Positions 1-10,500 of a stretch of DNA of 64,000 bases are shown here, piece by piece. The position numbers and the translations under genes were made by a program. Location: the NCBI GenBank assembly GCA_002901265.1, contig PPHI01000099.1, positions 52,278-116,277 on the forward strand. The letters are read 5' to 3'. The notes beneath the pieces are model-generated. The model searched no databases and was not told the origin of the DNA. It was given only the letters and a program-made list of their open reading frames with translations. The stretch's first letter is position 1. Every line of letters starts with the position of its first letter. The DNA comes from Rhodopirellula baltica. Its GTDB lineage: Bacteria > Planctomycetota > Planctomycetia > Pirellulales > Pirellulaceae.

Positions 1-1491
1 GCTGGCGTCAGCGATCAGTGTTCCGTCGTAGAATTCATCTGACGAGAACTCCATGATGTCGCGGTGCATACGGTACTGAACCGTCAGTCGCCGATACACC
101 GATTCGCCTTCGCGTTCGATCAATCGGTGCATCATCGAATCGCGCATGCCTTCGCTTGCCGCCTGATCAGACAGCACCGTTGGCGGCAATTGGCAATGAT
201 CACCGGCCATGATGACCATGTCAGCACGGAGCACCGCTTGCCACACGCTTGACTCGGTACATTGGCATGCCTCGTCAATCACAACGGTGTCAAATGTCGA
301 ACCTGCCAACAAGTCATCATCGATTGTCGTCGTCGTGCAAATCACGTCCGCGTTGTCGATAATGCTGCGAACGACACTTCGTTCCAAGGACCGGATCTGA
401 CCGCGAAGGTCACCGGCAGTGCTGTATAGCAAATTACGGCGACGTCTCGCGTCTTTTCCCCGTCCTGGTCGTGCCGCCGAACGTAGTAATTCATCCAATT
501 CACGCCGCATGTCTTTGATCACCGCGGCGGATGAATCATTATCGACAAGCTCGTCCAAGGTATGCCCACGAAGTGATTCAAAGACGCGTGCGGGATGGCC
601 GACGCGAAGAACGTTGGGAACCATCGGAACCAACCGTTCAAGCAAGTTATCGACCGCCGTGTTGCTCGGCGCACAAGCGAGCACTTTGTCACCGCGTTCG
701 ACCGCCTGATAAATCACCTCGGCGAGTGTAGTCGTTTTGCCGGTCCCAGGCGGTCCGTGCAAGATCGCGATGTCAGGCGAAGCCAACGCAAACTTCACGG
801 CGTCTTGTTGCGGGGGATTCAGCGATGTCAAAAAGCGCACGTCATCCGGGTCACCTTGGCGGATGGGACGTTGGCTTAAAATCATGTCGCGGAGCTGCTT
901 GATTCGCCCTGAAGCGACTCGTGCAGACGCCATTGCAGCGAGTTGTCGCCGACGGGTCGTTTCATCCGGCGACATATCGATTCGCAAACGATCCGACTCG
1001 GGCCAACGTTCGGTGGCGACCTGAATCACGTTCTGATTGCGGCGGCTGACCACACCAGCGATGCCGTGATCCGAAGGGTCATCGGAATCCGAAATCACAA
1101 CTGGCGACCCGACCTTCAAACGGTTCATCGGCAGAGGACGACCGTCGATTTTTACGAAGTCGAACAAGATCCGCCCGGCCAGGCCGGTCTGATGATCTTG
1201 AATCTGCAATGCCAACAGCGTCTCGCCGCTGCGTTCTGCATCACGGGCTTTTTGAATTTGCCGGCGACGAGCCATCCGTTGACGCTCGGCCTCGCCTTCC
1301 AAATCAAGCCAACGGGCGAGGGCTTCGAAATAGTTATCTTCGCGAAGAAGATTAAGATCCAACTTCCGGGACTGCATGTCGTCGAGATTACCGTTGGTTG
1401 TTCCTTCCTGAACAGCCGGTTCCGGTGCCCGGTTCAGATCACAGTCGGGAATGTCATTCGTGCTGAGAAGCGTTCTTGCGGTAATCATCAT
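1..1491 (-). CDS. UPF1/SMUBP2-type superfamily 1 helicase, C-terminus cut by window edge
   Basis: The visible part is 497 residues from an ATG at 1491 (a second ATG follows at 1488). Superfamily 1B helicases of the IGHMBP2/UPF1 type unwind DNA or RNA using ATP. A beta-rich N-terminal part (about residues 60-170, with LFDFVKIDGRPLPMNRLKVG) precedes the helicase core. Walker A reads GPPGTGKTTT at about residue 245. Motif II reads VVIDEACQC near residue 402, a variant of the usual DEAAQ. Further motifs GDHCQLPPTV and QYRMHRDI follow before the left edge. The second RecA lobe lies outside the window. No neighbour points to a specific pathway, so the nucleic-acid substrate is unknown. The family call is firm. 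Confidence 0.9.
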   Translation of the reverse strand, partial: MMITARTLLSTNDIPDCDLNRAPEPAVQEGTTNGNLDDMQSRKLDLNLLREDNYFEALARWLDLEGEAERQRMARRRQIQKARDAERSGETLLALQIQDHQTGLAGRILFDFVKIDGRPLPMNRLKVGSPVVISDSDDPSDHGIAGVVSRRNQNVIQVATERWPESDRLRIDMSPDETTRRRQLAAMASARVASGRIKQLRDMILSQRPIRQGDPDDVRFLTSLNPPQQDAVKFALASPDIAILHGPPGTGKTTTLAEVIYQAVERGDKVLACAPSNTAVDNLLERLVPMVPNVLRVGHPARVFESLRGHTLDELVDNDSSAAVIKDMRRELDELLRSAARPGRGKDARRRRNLLYSTAGDLRGQIRSLERSVVRSIIDNADVICTTTTIDDDLLAGSTFDTVVIDEACQCTESSVWQAVLRADMVIMAGDHCQLPPTVLSDQAASEGMRDSMMHRLIEREGESVYRRLTVQYRMHRDIMEFSSDEFYDGTLIADAS

Positions 1492-1579
1492 TGACCACCG
1501 CAAGTTCACCCAGTTTAGGCGACCGCTGCGCCGATGTCATCGGAGGCAATCTGCCACCGAACGCTACCGACCTGCAGAA

Positions 1580-2362
1580 TTATTTTTCGATCGGAATTTC
1601 TTTGTCACCGTCACGCAAGAACGGGTCGCGGGTTTGTTCGCCGGTCACCGTGGTCCACTCACGAACCCAGATATTGCGGAAACGGACGGGGTTGTTGTGA
1701 TCCTGCAATCGAATCGAACCTTTCACGGGGTGTTTGTTGTACTCCGGTGGTCGGTTGTAAGGGGTGTCGCCTTTGAGTTCGAAGTGGTTCAGTAAGACAA
1801 CACCATTGTGAATCGCGGTGATATACGCGGGCGACTTCAGGCTGCCGTCATCTTCGAATCGAGGTGCCGTCCAAATTACGTCGTAGGTATTCCACTCGCC
1901 CGGCGCGCGCATGGCGTTGGCCATCGGCGGGGTCTGCTTGTAAATGGCCCCAGCTTGCCCGTCGTAATAGGTGTCGTTTTGTGACGAATCCAAAATTTGG
2001 ATTTCGTAGCGATCGTTAAAGAACAATCCGCTGTTGCCGCGACCTTGCCCTCTGCCTTTGGGAGGATTGGGCGCAGACCATTCGATGTGGACTTGGCAAT
2101 CCCCGAACTTTTCCTTGGTCACCAAAGTCCCTTTGCCGGCCACCATCGCGCCGTCTTCGACGGTCCAGTTCTCAGCACCATTCCAAGCCGATAGATCTTC
2201 GCCGCCGAATAAGACCACGGCATCCGAAGGTGGCGAAGCAGCCGTTGGCCCGGGCTCGACAACAGGCGGCTGTTGCCATGTGATCCCGTTAAGGTACTCC
2301 TGGGCGGGACATGTCGCTGCAAACGACAACACGGCGACAATGGCGAAGGTGCAATAACGCAT
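1580..2362 (-). CDS. Secreted DUF1080 (3-keto-disaccharide hydrolase family) protein
   Basis: 260 residues with a signal peptide (MRYCTFAIVAVLSFAATCPA, cleavage probably before QEYLNG). The rest is one jelly-roll DUF1080 domain, recognised by the segments LFGGEDLSAWNG, GNSGLFFNDRYEIQILDS, GAIYKQTPPMANAM, EWNTYDVIWTAP and GSIRLQDHNNPVRFRNIWV. Family members are extracytoplasmic and act on, or bind, oxidised disaccharides or glucans. DUF1080 proteins are strongly expanded in planctomycetes. It lies 88 bases downstream of the helicase on the same strand but has no functional tie to it. The substrate cannot be told from sequence. Confidence 0.9.
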   Translation of the reverse strand: MRYCTFAIVAVLSFAATCPAQEYLNGITWQQPPVVEPGPTAASPPSDAVVLFGGEDLSAWNGAENWTVEDGAMVAGKGTLVTKEKFGDCQVHIEWSAPNPPKGRGQGRGNSGLFFNDRYEIQILDSSQNDTYYDGQAGAIYKQTPPMANAMRAPGEWNTYDVIWTAPRFEDDGSLKSPAYITAIHNGVVLLNHFELKGDTPYNRPPEYNKHPVKGSIRLQDHNNPVRFRNIWVREWTTVTGEQTRDPFLRDGDKEIPIEK

Positions 2363-2536
2363 GGGGGCTCGAGTGGTTGGAAGTAGGAAGGTATTCCGCC
2401 CACCGGGAGAGACTCAGAATTGAAACCCGGCCGACGGCGAAGGACATTCGCAAAATCCACGAATGGGTTCCCATTATGGTCACCCAACGTGGAAGTCACA
2501 AATGGGCTGCGCCGCCCAGTTGCCAGCAGAGTCAGA

Positions 2537-3868
2537 TTATTCGTGTCGCAATGCGTCGATTGGATTCATTCGTGCCGCACGAATCGCGGGATACAAACCG
2601 CTGACCAGCCCGACCGCGACGGCAATAACAACTGCCAATGGAATCGTTTCGTACACAATTGTCGGCTTGGCTTCACGGATCGCGTCTGGTAGCGCCGCGA
2701 ACTTGTCCGGGAAACCTTCACGAACGACATAGATCAGCCCCGAATACATCGCCGGGCCTAGGAAACCCAACAGAATCCCGCAGGCCGCACCACAGATACT
2801 GAGCACCAGAGTTTCGACCAAGAACTGGCGAACAATGTCAGCGCGCTTGGCACCAAGTGCACGACGAATCCCGATCTCTCGAGTCCGTTCGGTCACACTG
2901 GCGAGCATAATGTTCATGATGCCGATGCCGCCGACGATCAGTGAGATACAAGCGATCAAAACACCGATGCCCAAGAACATCATTCGCAAGTTGCGAGCCT
3001 GCTCAAGTAGTTCCAACGGAACGACCACCGCCGTGTCACCGATCTCTTTGTGATTGCGTTCAAGCAGTGATTCAATCATCGCGGCGCTCGACCGCACTTC
3101 ATTGACCGACTCGACTTGCAAAGTGATCTGGTTCAGCTCCATGATCTCGACTTGGAACTGACCGCTACGGCGAGTCATGATCGTATCGCCGATTCGCTTG
3201 CGCAACGTTTGCATCGGAATATAGATGTCCGACGAAAAGTCTTGCGAATCCAGCGAACCGCCGATTGCCGCGGACGGATTACGTGCTTCCAAAACGCCAA
3301 CGATCTTGTAGTAATCTTCGCTTTCGGGGATATAGACCCGTTTGCCCAAAGGTTCCTCGTACGGGAACAACCGATCGGCGACCCCGGAAGAGATCACGCA
3401 CACGGTGTCATTTCGCATGCCGTCAGCGTCCGTTAGGAAGCGGCCACCATGCTCACGAATCGACAGGGCGTTAACGTCCGCGTAGCCAGGCGTGCACCCG
3501 ACCAAGCGTCCATCGACGACTCGATCACGATAGGTGAATTGGCGGCGGATCTCGCGAATCGGAATCGCGGTCTTTACGGTGGGGACGGTCGACAAGATCA
3601 TCTCGAGATCTTTACGCAATAGACCATATTGGCTTGCGCGTCCGCCGGCGAGTTTTTCTTCGGGCGGCTTTTGACTACGGACGATGATGGTGTTGGCACC
3701 AAGTGATTCGATCTGTTTTTGGACCTGATCACTAGCACCTTGGCTGATCGCGGTCAGCAAGATCACCGCCCAGACCCCAATCAGGATCCCCAGCATGGTT
3801 AAACCGCTGCGGAGCGGGTGGAGTGCGAGACTTTTCACACCCAGACGAAGCGTACGAATCCAAAGCAT
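2537..3868 (-). CDS. ABC transporter permease, MacB/FtsX type
   Basis: 443 residues with the MacB layout. A first membrane helix lies near residues 20-42 (SGLTMLGILIGVWAVILLTA). A large periplasmic MacB_PCD domain of about 230 residues follows, then three C-terminal helices of the FtsX domain with the hallmark ERTREIGIRRALGAKR. Its start overlaps the ATPase stop by one base (TAATG), so the two are translationally coupled. It is the last gene of a three-gene operon (adaptor, ATPase, permease) that should form a tripartite efflux or export machine across the inner membrane. The substrate could be a peptide, lipid or small molecule. Confidence 0.93.
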   Translation of the reverse strand: MLWIRTLRLGVKSLALHPLRSGLTMLGILIGVWAVILLTAISQGASDQVQKQIESLGANTIIVRSQKPPEEKLAGGRASQYGLLRKDLEMILSTVPTVKTAIPIREIRRQFTYRDRVVDGRLVGCTPGYADVNALSIREHGGRFLTDADGMRNDTVCVISSGVADRLFPYEEPLGKRVYIPESEDYYKIVGVLEARNPSAAIGGSLDSQDFSSDIYIPMQTLRKRIGDTIMTRRSGQFQVEIMELNQITLQVESVNEVRSSAAMIESLLERNHKEIGDTAVVVPLELLEQARNLRMMFLGIGVLIACISLIVGGIGIMNIMLASVTERTREIGIRRALGAKRADIVRQFLVETLVLSICGAACGILLGFLGPAMYSGLIYVVREGFPDKFAALPDAIREAKPTIVYETIPLAVVIAVAVGLVSGLYPAIRAARMNPIDALRHE

Positions 3869-4689
3869 TACCGGTCCGCCTCACGCAGGAGTTGTTCGAC
3901 GACTTTTCGTTGAGATTCGCGTGCTTCTTCGCGCGAGGATTGTGAATTGAGTTCATCACGGTGAAGCTTGCCGTCTTTCAAACGGACAACACGCTTGGCT
4001 CGCGCGGCGACTTCGTTTTCGTGAGTGACCAAAATGATCGTACGGCCTTCGTCGTTCAGCTTGTCAAACAAGCCCAGAATTTCGTCGGTGGTGACCGAGT
4101 CCAAGTTACCTGTCGGTTCGTCGGCCAAGACAAAGTACGGATCGTTGACCAGTGACCGTGCAATCGCGACACGTTGCTGTTGGCCCCCGGACAATTGGGA
4201 CGGCCGGTGGTCGAGACGTTCGCCGAGGCCGACTTGCGTTGCCAGTTGGATCGATCGGTCACGTTCTTTGGACCCGATAACGCCTTGGTAATAGAGCGGG
4301 ACCTGGATGTTCTCGACCACACTGAGTTGCTGGATCAAGTTGTAAGACTGGAACACGAATCCGATCCGTTCTGAACGAATCTGTGCCAGTTGATCGTCAG
4401 TCATTGTCGCGATGTCGTCTTCACCCAACATCAACGAACCGCTGGTCGGTTTATCCAGACATCCGAGCAGATTCAGCAGCGTACTTTTGCCGCTACCGGA
4501 AGGCCCCATGATGGCAACATAGTCGCCTTCGGGAACGTCGAACGAAACGCCACGCAATGCGCGAACGGTTTCACTTTTTAGAACATAGTGCTTTTGCAGA
4601 TCACGGATCGATGTCGCCAACCGTCGCGGCTTGGTCGCGGACGGGTCGGCTTCGGATTCTGCGGAGCGATAGGCATCTGTCATCGACAT
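3868..4689 (-). CDS. ABC transporter ATPase, MacB/LolD type
   Basis: 273 residues with all ABC signatures: Walker A GPSGSGKSTLL near residue 62, Q-loop VFQSYNLIQQLSV, signature LSGGQQQRVAIARSLV, Walker B FVLADEPTGNLD and H-loop ILVTHE. This set is typical of the LolD/MacB-N subfamily that powers mechanotransmission permeases. An N-terminal extension of about 28 residues and a charged C-terminal tail (EEARESQRKVVEQLL) are longer than in LolD. It starts 8 bases after the adaptor stop and overlaps the permease start by one base. Confidence 0.95.
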   Translation of the reverse strand: MSMTDAYRSAESEADPSATKPRRLATSIRDLQKHYVLKSETVRALRGVSFDVPEGDYVAIMGPSGSGKSTLLNLLGCLDKPTSGSLMLGEDDIATMTDDQLAQIRSERIGFVFQSYNLIQQLSVVENIQVPLYYQGVIGSKERDRSIQLATQVGLGERLDHRPSQLSGGQQQRVAIARSLVNDPYFVLADEPTGNLDSVTTDEILGLFDKLNDEGRTIILVTHENEVAARAKRVVRLKDGKLHRDELNSQSSREEARESQRKVVEQLLREADR

Positions 4690-4697
4690 CGTTTCGA

Positions 4698-6509
4698 TCA
4701 GCCTCCCGCACCTTGGCTCATCATCTTCATCAGCTCGGCGCGGGACACAGCCCCGTCTCCATCGGTGTCAGCTGACTGGATGCGACTGCGGAAATTCTCG
4801 TTGATCTGGCTCATCTCTTCAGCCGAGATACTACCGTCGCCATCGGTATCGTTGCGTTCCATCATGCGTTGAACGATTGCCGCTGGATTCGGCGGTGCAC
4901 CACCTGGTGCGCCATTAAAACCGCCGGGTCCACCTGGACCGCCACCGGGCGGGCCGTCGAATCCGCCGGGAGGCCCACCACGTTCCGCACCGGGACGTTC
5001 GCCGCGAGGCGGTTGTCGATCTTCATCGACGTTAGCGATCTCTCGCATATCGCTGTTGTCCTCGGCGATCACTTCGGGCAGATCCATCAAAGCCAAATGA
5101 TCACGCAAGTTCAACACGACGGTATCGTCTTCTTTCACCCCGTCTTTGATGGTGACCATCGTGTCGTTGGTTGCGCCGATCGCGACTTCTTCTGTGCGGA
5201 ACTTCTGTGGCCCCTCTTGAACGAGGGCGTACATTTTTCCGCCGTGCTCGTACAAGCCTTGAATCGGCATTTGGACCGCATTGTCGAGTTGTTCGACAAA
5301 AATCTGCACTTCAGCGGTCATCCCGGTACGAATCGATTCTGGGGGATCGATGATGTCGATAGTGACCGCGTACTCTTTGATTGAGGAGCTGAAGAAGCTA
5401 CTCGGTTCGGCATAACGGTTTACTTTGGAAACGCGTCCTTTCAGGCTTAACCCCGGGATCGCGTCAACAGAAATCTTGGTCGCCATTCCTTCGGTGATCA
5501 ACGTGATACGCGACTCGTTAATATTGCATTTGACTTGCATTTTCGAAGGGTCAGGCAGGTAAATCAGTTCCTGACGCTCGCGAACCGTCGCACCGGCTTC
5601 GACGACGAATTCAGCACTGCCCCCACGGCTGCTGTAGCGGTTGGCATGAACCACAACGCCTGAAGCAGGGGCCGTGATCAGGCAGTTTTTGATCTGCTGC
5701 TCAGTATCAGCGAGCTGTGTTTTTTCCTCAAGCAACTCGCTTTCGTAGGCTGACAACTGAGCCTGCGCGGCTTCGATATCGCTATCGAACTGAACCAGCA
5801 TTTTTTTCTTGGTCAGGTTTTGCAGAACCTTCAATCGTCCCTGAGCTGATTCGAGTTGGTTACGAGCGTTGGCAACGGCAAAGCGGTCCGCCTCCAATTG
5901 CAGCGATTTGATCAACCCTTTCGCCGCCAATCGCTGGCTACTCTCAAGTGCCTTCTGTGCCTTAACCAAGTCTTGCTCGGCAATCAGGATTTCGCTTCTC
6001 AGTGCGCTCTCTTCGGTCATGTAAACACCGTCGAGATACTCTTGGCGAGCGATTTTCGATTGTTCGACTAACGCCTTCGCAGACGTCACGTTCGCTTCGG
6101 CAGTGATCACGCCGATCTTGTCTTCGTTCAGTTTCTGTTCGAGTGCTGACGAATCCAGCTCGACTAGCTTGTCACCCTCTTTGACTCGCGTGCCTTCTTC
6201 GACGACCCATAGGATCGACACACCGCCGCTACCGCCACCGCTTTGCGATTTAACTTTGCAGGTCACCTCGATGTTACTGCTGCTTTCGATCTCACCCTGT
6301 TCCAACACGATGTGATCGAACGGCCCACGGGTCACCGGCTGGGTAATCAGGCTACCGACTTTGACGCCGCTACTGCGGTCGGAAAACATCGCATAGCCGA
6401 TCGCGCCAATGATGAAAACGATGACAAGGAAGGCGACCAAGGCACCTGCGGCGCCTCCACGGCGTTCCGGTAACTTTGTAGGTCGGTCCGAACGCAAGGA
6501 TCTAGGCAT
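4698..6509 (-). CDS. Periplasmic adaptor (HlyD/MacA-like) with Gly/Pro linker and two EF-hands
   Basis: 603 residues. A single N-terminal membrane anchor (about 24-44) precedes a MacA-like adaptor: lipoyl half-motifs, a long alpha-helical hairpin (about 125-260), then the beta-barrel and membrane-proximal domains to about residue 470. A Gly/Pro-rich linker (about 500-540) follows. Two canonical EF-hand loops close the protein, DTDGDGSISAEE near residue 551 and DTDGDGAVSRAE near residue 578. MacA-type adaptors normally stop at the membrane-proximal domain, so the calcium-binding tail is an addition. First gene of the operon with the ATPase and permease. Calcium sensing, or stabilisation in seawater, is an inference. 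Confidence 0.92.
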   Translation of the reverse strand: MPRSLRSDRPTKLPERRGGAAGALVAFLVIVFIIGAIGYAMFSDRSSGVKVGSLITQPVTRGPFDHIVLEQGEIESSSNIEVTCKVKSQSGGGSGGVSILWVVEEGTRVKEGDKLVELDSSALEQKLNEDKIGVITAEANVTSAKALVEQSKIARQEYLDGVYMTEESALRSEILIAEQDLVKAQKALESSQRLAAKGLIKSLQLEADRFAVANARNQLESAQGRLKVLQNLTKKKMLVQFDSDIEAAQAQLSAYESELLEEKTQLADTEQQIKNCLITAPASGVVVHANRYSSRGGSAEFVVEAGATVRERQELIYLPDPSKMQVKCNINESRITLITEGMATKISVDAIPGLSLKGRVSKVNRYAEPSSFFSSSIKEYAVTIDIIDPPESIRTGMTAEVQIFVEQLDNAVQMPIQGLYEHGGKMYALVQEGPQKFRTEEVAIGATNDTMVTIKDGVKEDDTVVLNLRDHLALMDLPEVIAEDNSDMREIANVDEDRQPPRGERPGAERGGPPGGFDGPPGGGPGGPGGFNGAPGGAPPNPAAIVQRMMERNDTDGDGSISAEEMSQINENFRSRIQSADTDGDGAVSRAELMKMMSQGAGG

Positions 6510-6813
6510 GGAATGTCCACCGGTGGGTGCGGAAGGGAGGGCGTTTGTCTGCGGGGAGATCGATGAGGGCGCTAACAGTTTAAAACCGCCCGGTACCCAT
6601 TTTGTTTCGCAAAATCACGCTGTTTCTAGAAAACAGCGACCTTTCGCCAGCAGTTTACTTAGGTAACCGCAAACTATTTCACAAAGTTACCGCGACGGCA
6701 CCAGATTTTGTCGCCACATCCCCCTACGATCAGCATCCCAAACGGCCGACCTAGTCCCCCCTGGTACCCGAGTACACCTTGCCTTGCCGTTCAAGGTCTT
6801 CGCGATCGCGCGG
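6510..6813 (-). promoter_or_regulatory. Upstream region of the export operon with two inverted repeats
   Basis: This 304-base stretch holds no convincing gene. It must contain the promoter of the adaptor-ATPase-permease operon and the end of the transcript from the lipoate-ligase-like operon. Two dyads are visible. A perfect 8-base pair with a 5-base loop lies at 6618-6638 (CGCTGTTT, CTAGA, AAACAGCG). A looser pair lies at 6662-6691 (GGTAAC and GTTACC, 18 bases apart). Neither is followed by a T-run, so I read them as possible operator sites rather than terminators. Confidence 0.4.
6618..6638. repeat. Perfect inverted repeat, candidate operator
   Basis: CGCTGTTT at 6618-6625 and AAACAGCG at 6631-6638 are exact complements around CTAGA. 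The site sits about 110 bases upstream of the adaptor start on the minus strand. No T-tract follows on either strand. Confidence 0.5.
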
Positions 6814-7551
6814 TCAATGTCGCGAGTGCCACTTGGCCTGGCCATAGCGATCCTGCACCAAGGACTCGACCGTCGCCAGCAGATTCGTTGCTGAAATCTT
6901 GCCCTCCACAGCAAATCCCGTCGCCAGATCAATAGCCAGCACCTGCGGATCAAGCGGCACATTGGTCACAAATTGCCCATGATCACGCCCCTCGCGATAA
7001 TCCGGTTGCCGTGGTGCGAACGCCAAGCACCGCTGCAACATCGCCAGATCTGCCGCGTACAAAACGGTGCCGTGGTACAGCAAATGACGCCGGCAGACGC
7101 GTAGTGCGTTTCCCGAAAACTTACGATCTTCGAATGTCAGATCGCAAATCCCCTGCTGGGTAGCACTGGGAAGCTGGCGTTGCACCGCCGCGAGCACGCG
7201 CGACATCACGATCTGGTGCGCATGGTCAATCTTCGCCGCTTCGGGAAAGTCTTCCAGCGACAACACCACGCTGTACATCATGCAGCCGGGGCCGGCCACG
7301 ATGGAGGCACCGCCGCTGCAACGCCGAAAGATCCCCACCCCCTGCTCGCGACAGTACTCGCGATCGGTTTCGGAATCGATCTTCGACGATCGCCCCAGCA
7401 CCACAGCGGGGCGTTGCAATTCCCACGTGCGAAACGTAGGCCCGATCTCGCCAGCTTCCGCAGCGACCAACGACGCTTCATCAAGTGCCAGTTGATAGGC
7501 CGGTTGAGCAAACTGAGCCCGCAATTCGGGCGTGATGACCAACTGCTTCAC
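6814..7551 (-). CDS. Lipoate/biotin protein ligase family protein (LplA-like)
   Basis: 245 residues, GTG start in a GTGA overlap with the stop of the FtsX permease. The family attaches lipoyl or octanoyl groups to E2 and GcvH lipoyl domains. Visible motifs are RRCSGGASIVAGPG (the equivalent of RRxxGGGAV), DRKFSGNALRVCRRHLLYHG (with the conserved Lys and the GNA/GSA turn) and LYAADLAMLQRCL. The usual His of the GGGAVYHD segment is not obvious. It could be a true ligase or one of the short LipM/LplJ-like relatives. Its place at the end of a transport operon is unexplained. Confidence 0.8.
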   Translation of the reverse strand: MKQLVITPELRAQFAQPAYQLALDEASLVAAEAGEIGPTFRTWELQRPAVVLGRSSKIDSETDREYCREQGVGIFRRCSGGASIVAGPGCMMYSVVLSLEDFPEAAKIDHAHQIVMSRVLAAVQRQLPSATQQGICDLTFEDRKFSGNALRVCRRHLLYHGTVLYAADLAMLQRCLAFAPRQPDYREGRDHGQFVTNVPLDPQVLAIDLATGFAVEGKISATNLLATVESLVQDRYGQAKWHSRH

Positions 7552-10500
7552 GATCCCCTCAACGAATCAAGCAAACGCATTCGTGCCACCTGGATCGCGG
7601 CCACCAATCCGGCAAACAAGCCGAAGACAAAGATCCCGGCGACGATCAAAATCGGTTCTAGCACCGGCGGCGTGATACCCTGCGACCATGCATAAGGCAA
7701 CACCGCGAGCACCGCACACAGCACACCGCAACCGATCCCCATTGCCAACAGGCTTGCCGTTTCGCCAACCACCATCGTCGCCAGTCGCCGCCGCGTGAAT
7801 CCGATCGCCCGCATCACCGCCAACTCACGCCGACGTTGCAGGAGGTTTCGAACTTGCGCAACCGCCAACCCGACCGTTCCCAGCAACAGACCTAATCCGC
7901 CCAGACTTTGGAACGTTCGCAAGTACGTGTTCTGAACAGCCATCATGCCAGCGAGCACATCAGCCGAGTTCGAAACATCAAATCCGACATCGCCAAGCCG
8001 AGACTCCAACGCTTGTGTGAGCAGTGCGGCTTGATCACCGGACGAATCCTTGCCCTGCGCATCAATCAAAAAGAACCGATACCCACTGATCGACGGAAAC
8101 AGCGTTTCAAAGTTGGCTTCGCTGACCATTAACCGGCCTTGCAGCAACGAGTTCTCAAGTAACCCAACCACTTTGAAATAGATCGTCTTGGTGTCATAGG
8201 TAAACGACTTCACCTCGCCGACACCGCCCATCATCTGCAGACTCCACATCGCGGTGTTCTGGTCCAAAATCAATGGAACCGGATCCTCTTCGGTACCAGC
8301 CGCGATCACATCGATCTGCTCCCAAGGCGATTCATCTCCCGAAGCCGCCGACGCATAAAACCGAAACCGATCGAGCGACACCGTCGACTTCACTGGGACC
8401 CCATACACGGTCGGCTCGCTAGCGCGGTAAAGGTTGTTGCAACTGGCATCCTGTCCGCGACGAACTCGAAAGGGGATCACTGTCGCATCACGAAGCAATT
8501 TTGCATCCGGCCCTAACAGCCCAGACTGCACCGATGCATCCGAAAGGTCTTGGTAAAGCGGCTGTGCCGTTTCGGCCAACAGATCAAACCCACCGGTTCC
8601 TTCGTCACTGGGCGACAATCGGAACGCGTTGATGGCGACAATCAAGAACGATGCGGTCGCGATCAAGCCGATCGTTAACGTGCTTCGCAGTGGTGCGCGA
8701 ATCGAATTGCGTCGGGCCAAAACGCCGAGGTTGTAACCATGGGTCGTCACCGATTGTTTGATGCCGCCACGGAAACGCCCGTAGACGAACACCAAAATCG
8801 CGATCAACAACATCATCCCGCCACCAACAAAGCCGCCCGCCGCAGCTTGGCCGCCACTGACGGCACCAAACCCGCCGGCCGCCAACGCAACCACCACCAA
8901 TCCGATTGAAACGAGATTTGGCCAACGCAAATGGCTTTGCGGGTCGATTTCGTCTAGTTCGCCCTGCCCTTTCAGAAGCGTCACGGCATCGTTCTTCAAC
9001 ATCGAACGCGTCGTCATCCACAACGCCCCCACACCACAGACCAACCCACCGATCGCACCGACGAACAGACTGAGCGCTGACGCGTGGAACGTCAAAAACG
9101 GCACCGTCACCGCACCAACCCAAAAACTTCGCAAGGCCGCGAGCACGCCAAAGGCATACCCGACACCGCCAGCGATACCGATCACGACGCCGATGATCGA
9201 CACCAACAATCCTTCGCCGACATACAAACGGTTGACCTGTTTCGGCCGCAGCCCAACCGCGATCAAGGTGCCAAGCTCACCGCTTCGAGTCACCAAGCCA
9301 AGCCGGAACAACATCGCGATCAACATCACAGCCGAAAAGATCACAAACATGCTGAGCGACAGAAACAATCCGTCAAACGGTGTCGTTCCTTTCGAGGCCG
9401 CCAATTGCATGCCTCGAATCGCGCGCGGTTGCCAACCGAGTGCTGGCAACACCGTTGCGGTGGCTTTTAACAATTGATCACGAAGCTCGGTTTCGCTTGC
9501 CGCAACCGAAGGATCAATCAACAACCCCGTCGTGTGACCGAAGCGACTCGAAAACAACTGTCGGCCTGCCTGCAGTGGCAAAAACGCCTTGGGCGTCAGA
9601 CGGTGGTTTTTCCAGTACTGGTCGTCTTCGTCGGGAACCTCACGGGTTAGCTCGAACGGCGTGTCCCAGTCACTCATCGAGTCCTGGTCGGTAACGCCCG
9701 GCACCGTTGGCGTCAGGTCAGGATCGTTGTATCGCGTCGGACGTGTTTCATAGACCGCATCGCGGCGACGGCGATAAGGCTGCTTGGGCTCGGTCAACGG
9801 AACGATACCGGCGACCTTGGCAAAAAACTGCCGCTCGACTTCTTTGCCGCCTTGCGTTTCGGGCTCGTAATAATCGATCGCCAAACGGTCCCCGGCTTTC
9901 AACTGCAATCGATCTGCCAACCACGAGTTGACGACAATCGGCATCTCGACACCGGCGACATCGCTGAGATCAAACGAGTCGCCATAATCGAGCGGCAATT
10001 GACGCGACGAATCGGCCGCCGTGATCGTGCTGTAAGTTACGCCGATCGCGTCCGGCCCGGCATCCGCTTTTCGGATTTCATTCGCCAAGTAGGTCAGCAC
10101 CGGTGTGACTTGATCGGCGGGCAACGCATCGGTGATCGCATCAACCGCGGCATCACTAATTAGCAACCGATCGCTCGTCACGTTGTAGTAATCGAAGACA
10201 GTTTCACCGTCGAATGTTTCGGTGACGTGCTGCAGCTTTAGCCCCAGGTCTTCTAACGTCGGCTGAACTCGATCGGCAACGATCTCGGCCGAGCTCAACA
10301 ACACGTTGGCTTGACCGTCGCGATCAAGCACTGATGCGATCAGCTCCCGTGATAAAAACACGTTCTTTGGCGCCGCTTGAGACGCGGTCAGTGAAAAACG
10401 GGCCAAGCCCTTGTCGGGCAAAATCTCGGCAACTTTCAATCGCGGGATGCCTTCGGTTTGGACGTCCTTGCGACCCAGCGGGCTGTCCGCAGGAACCGCT

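Noticed and set aside
943..1494. Plus-strand open frame of 183 residues across the helicase
   Set aside because: It is the antisense of a clear helicase with conserved motifs and has no family features or ribosome site.
2537..6509. MacAB-TolC macrolide efflux
   Set aside because: The layout matches MacAB, but there is no outer-membrane partner nearby and the adaptor carries EF-hands, so drug efflux is not supported.
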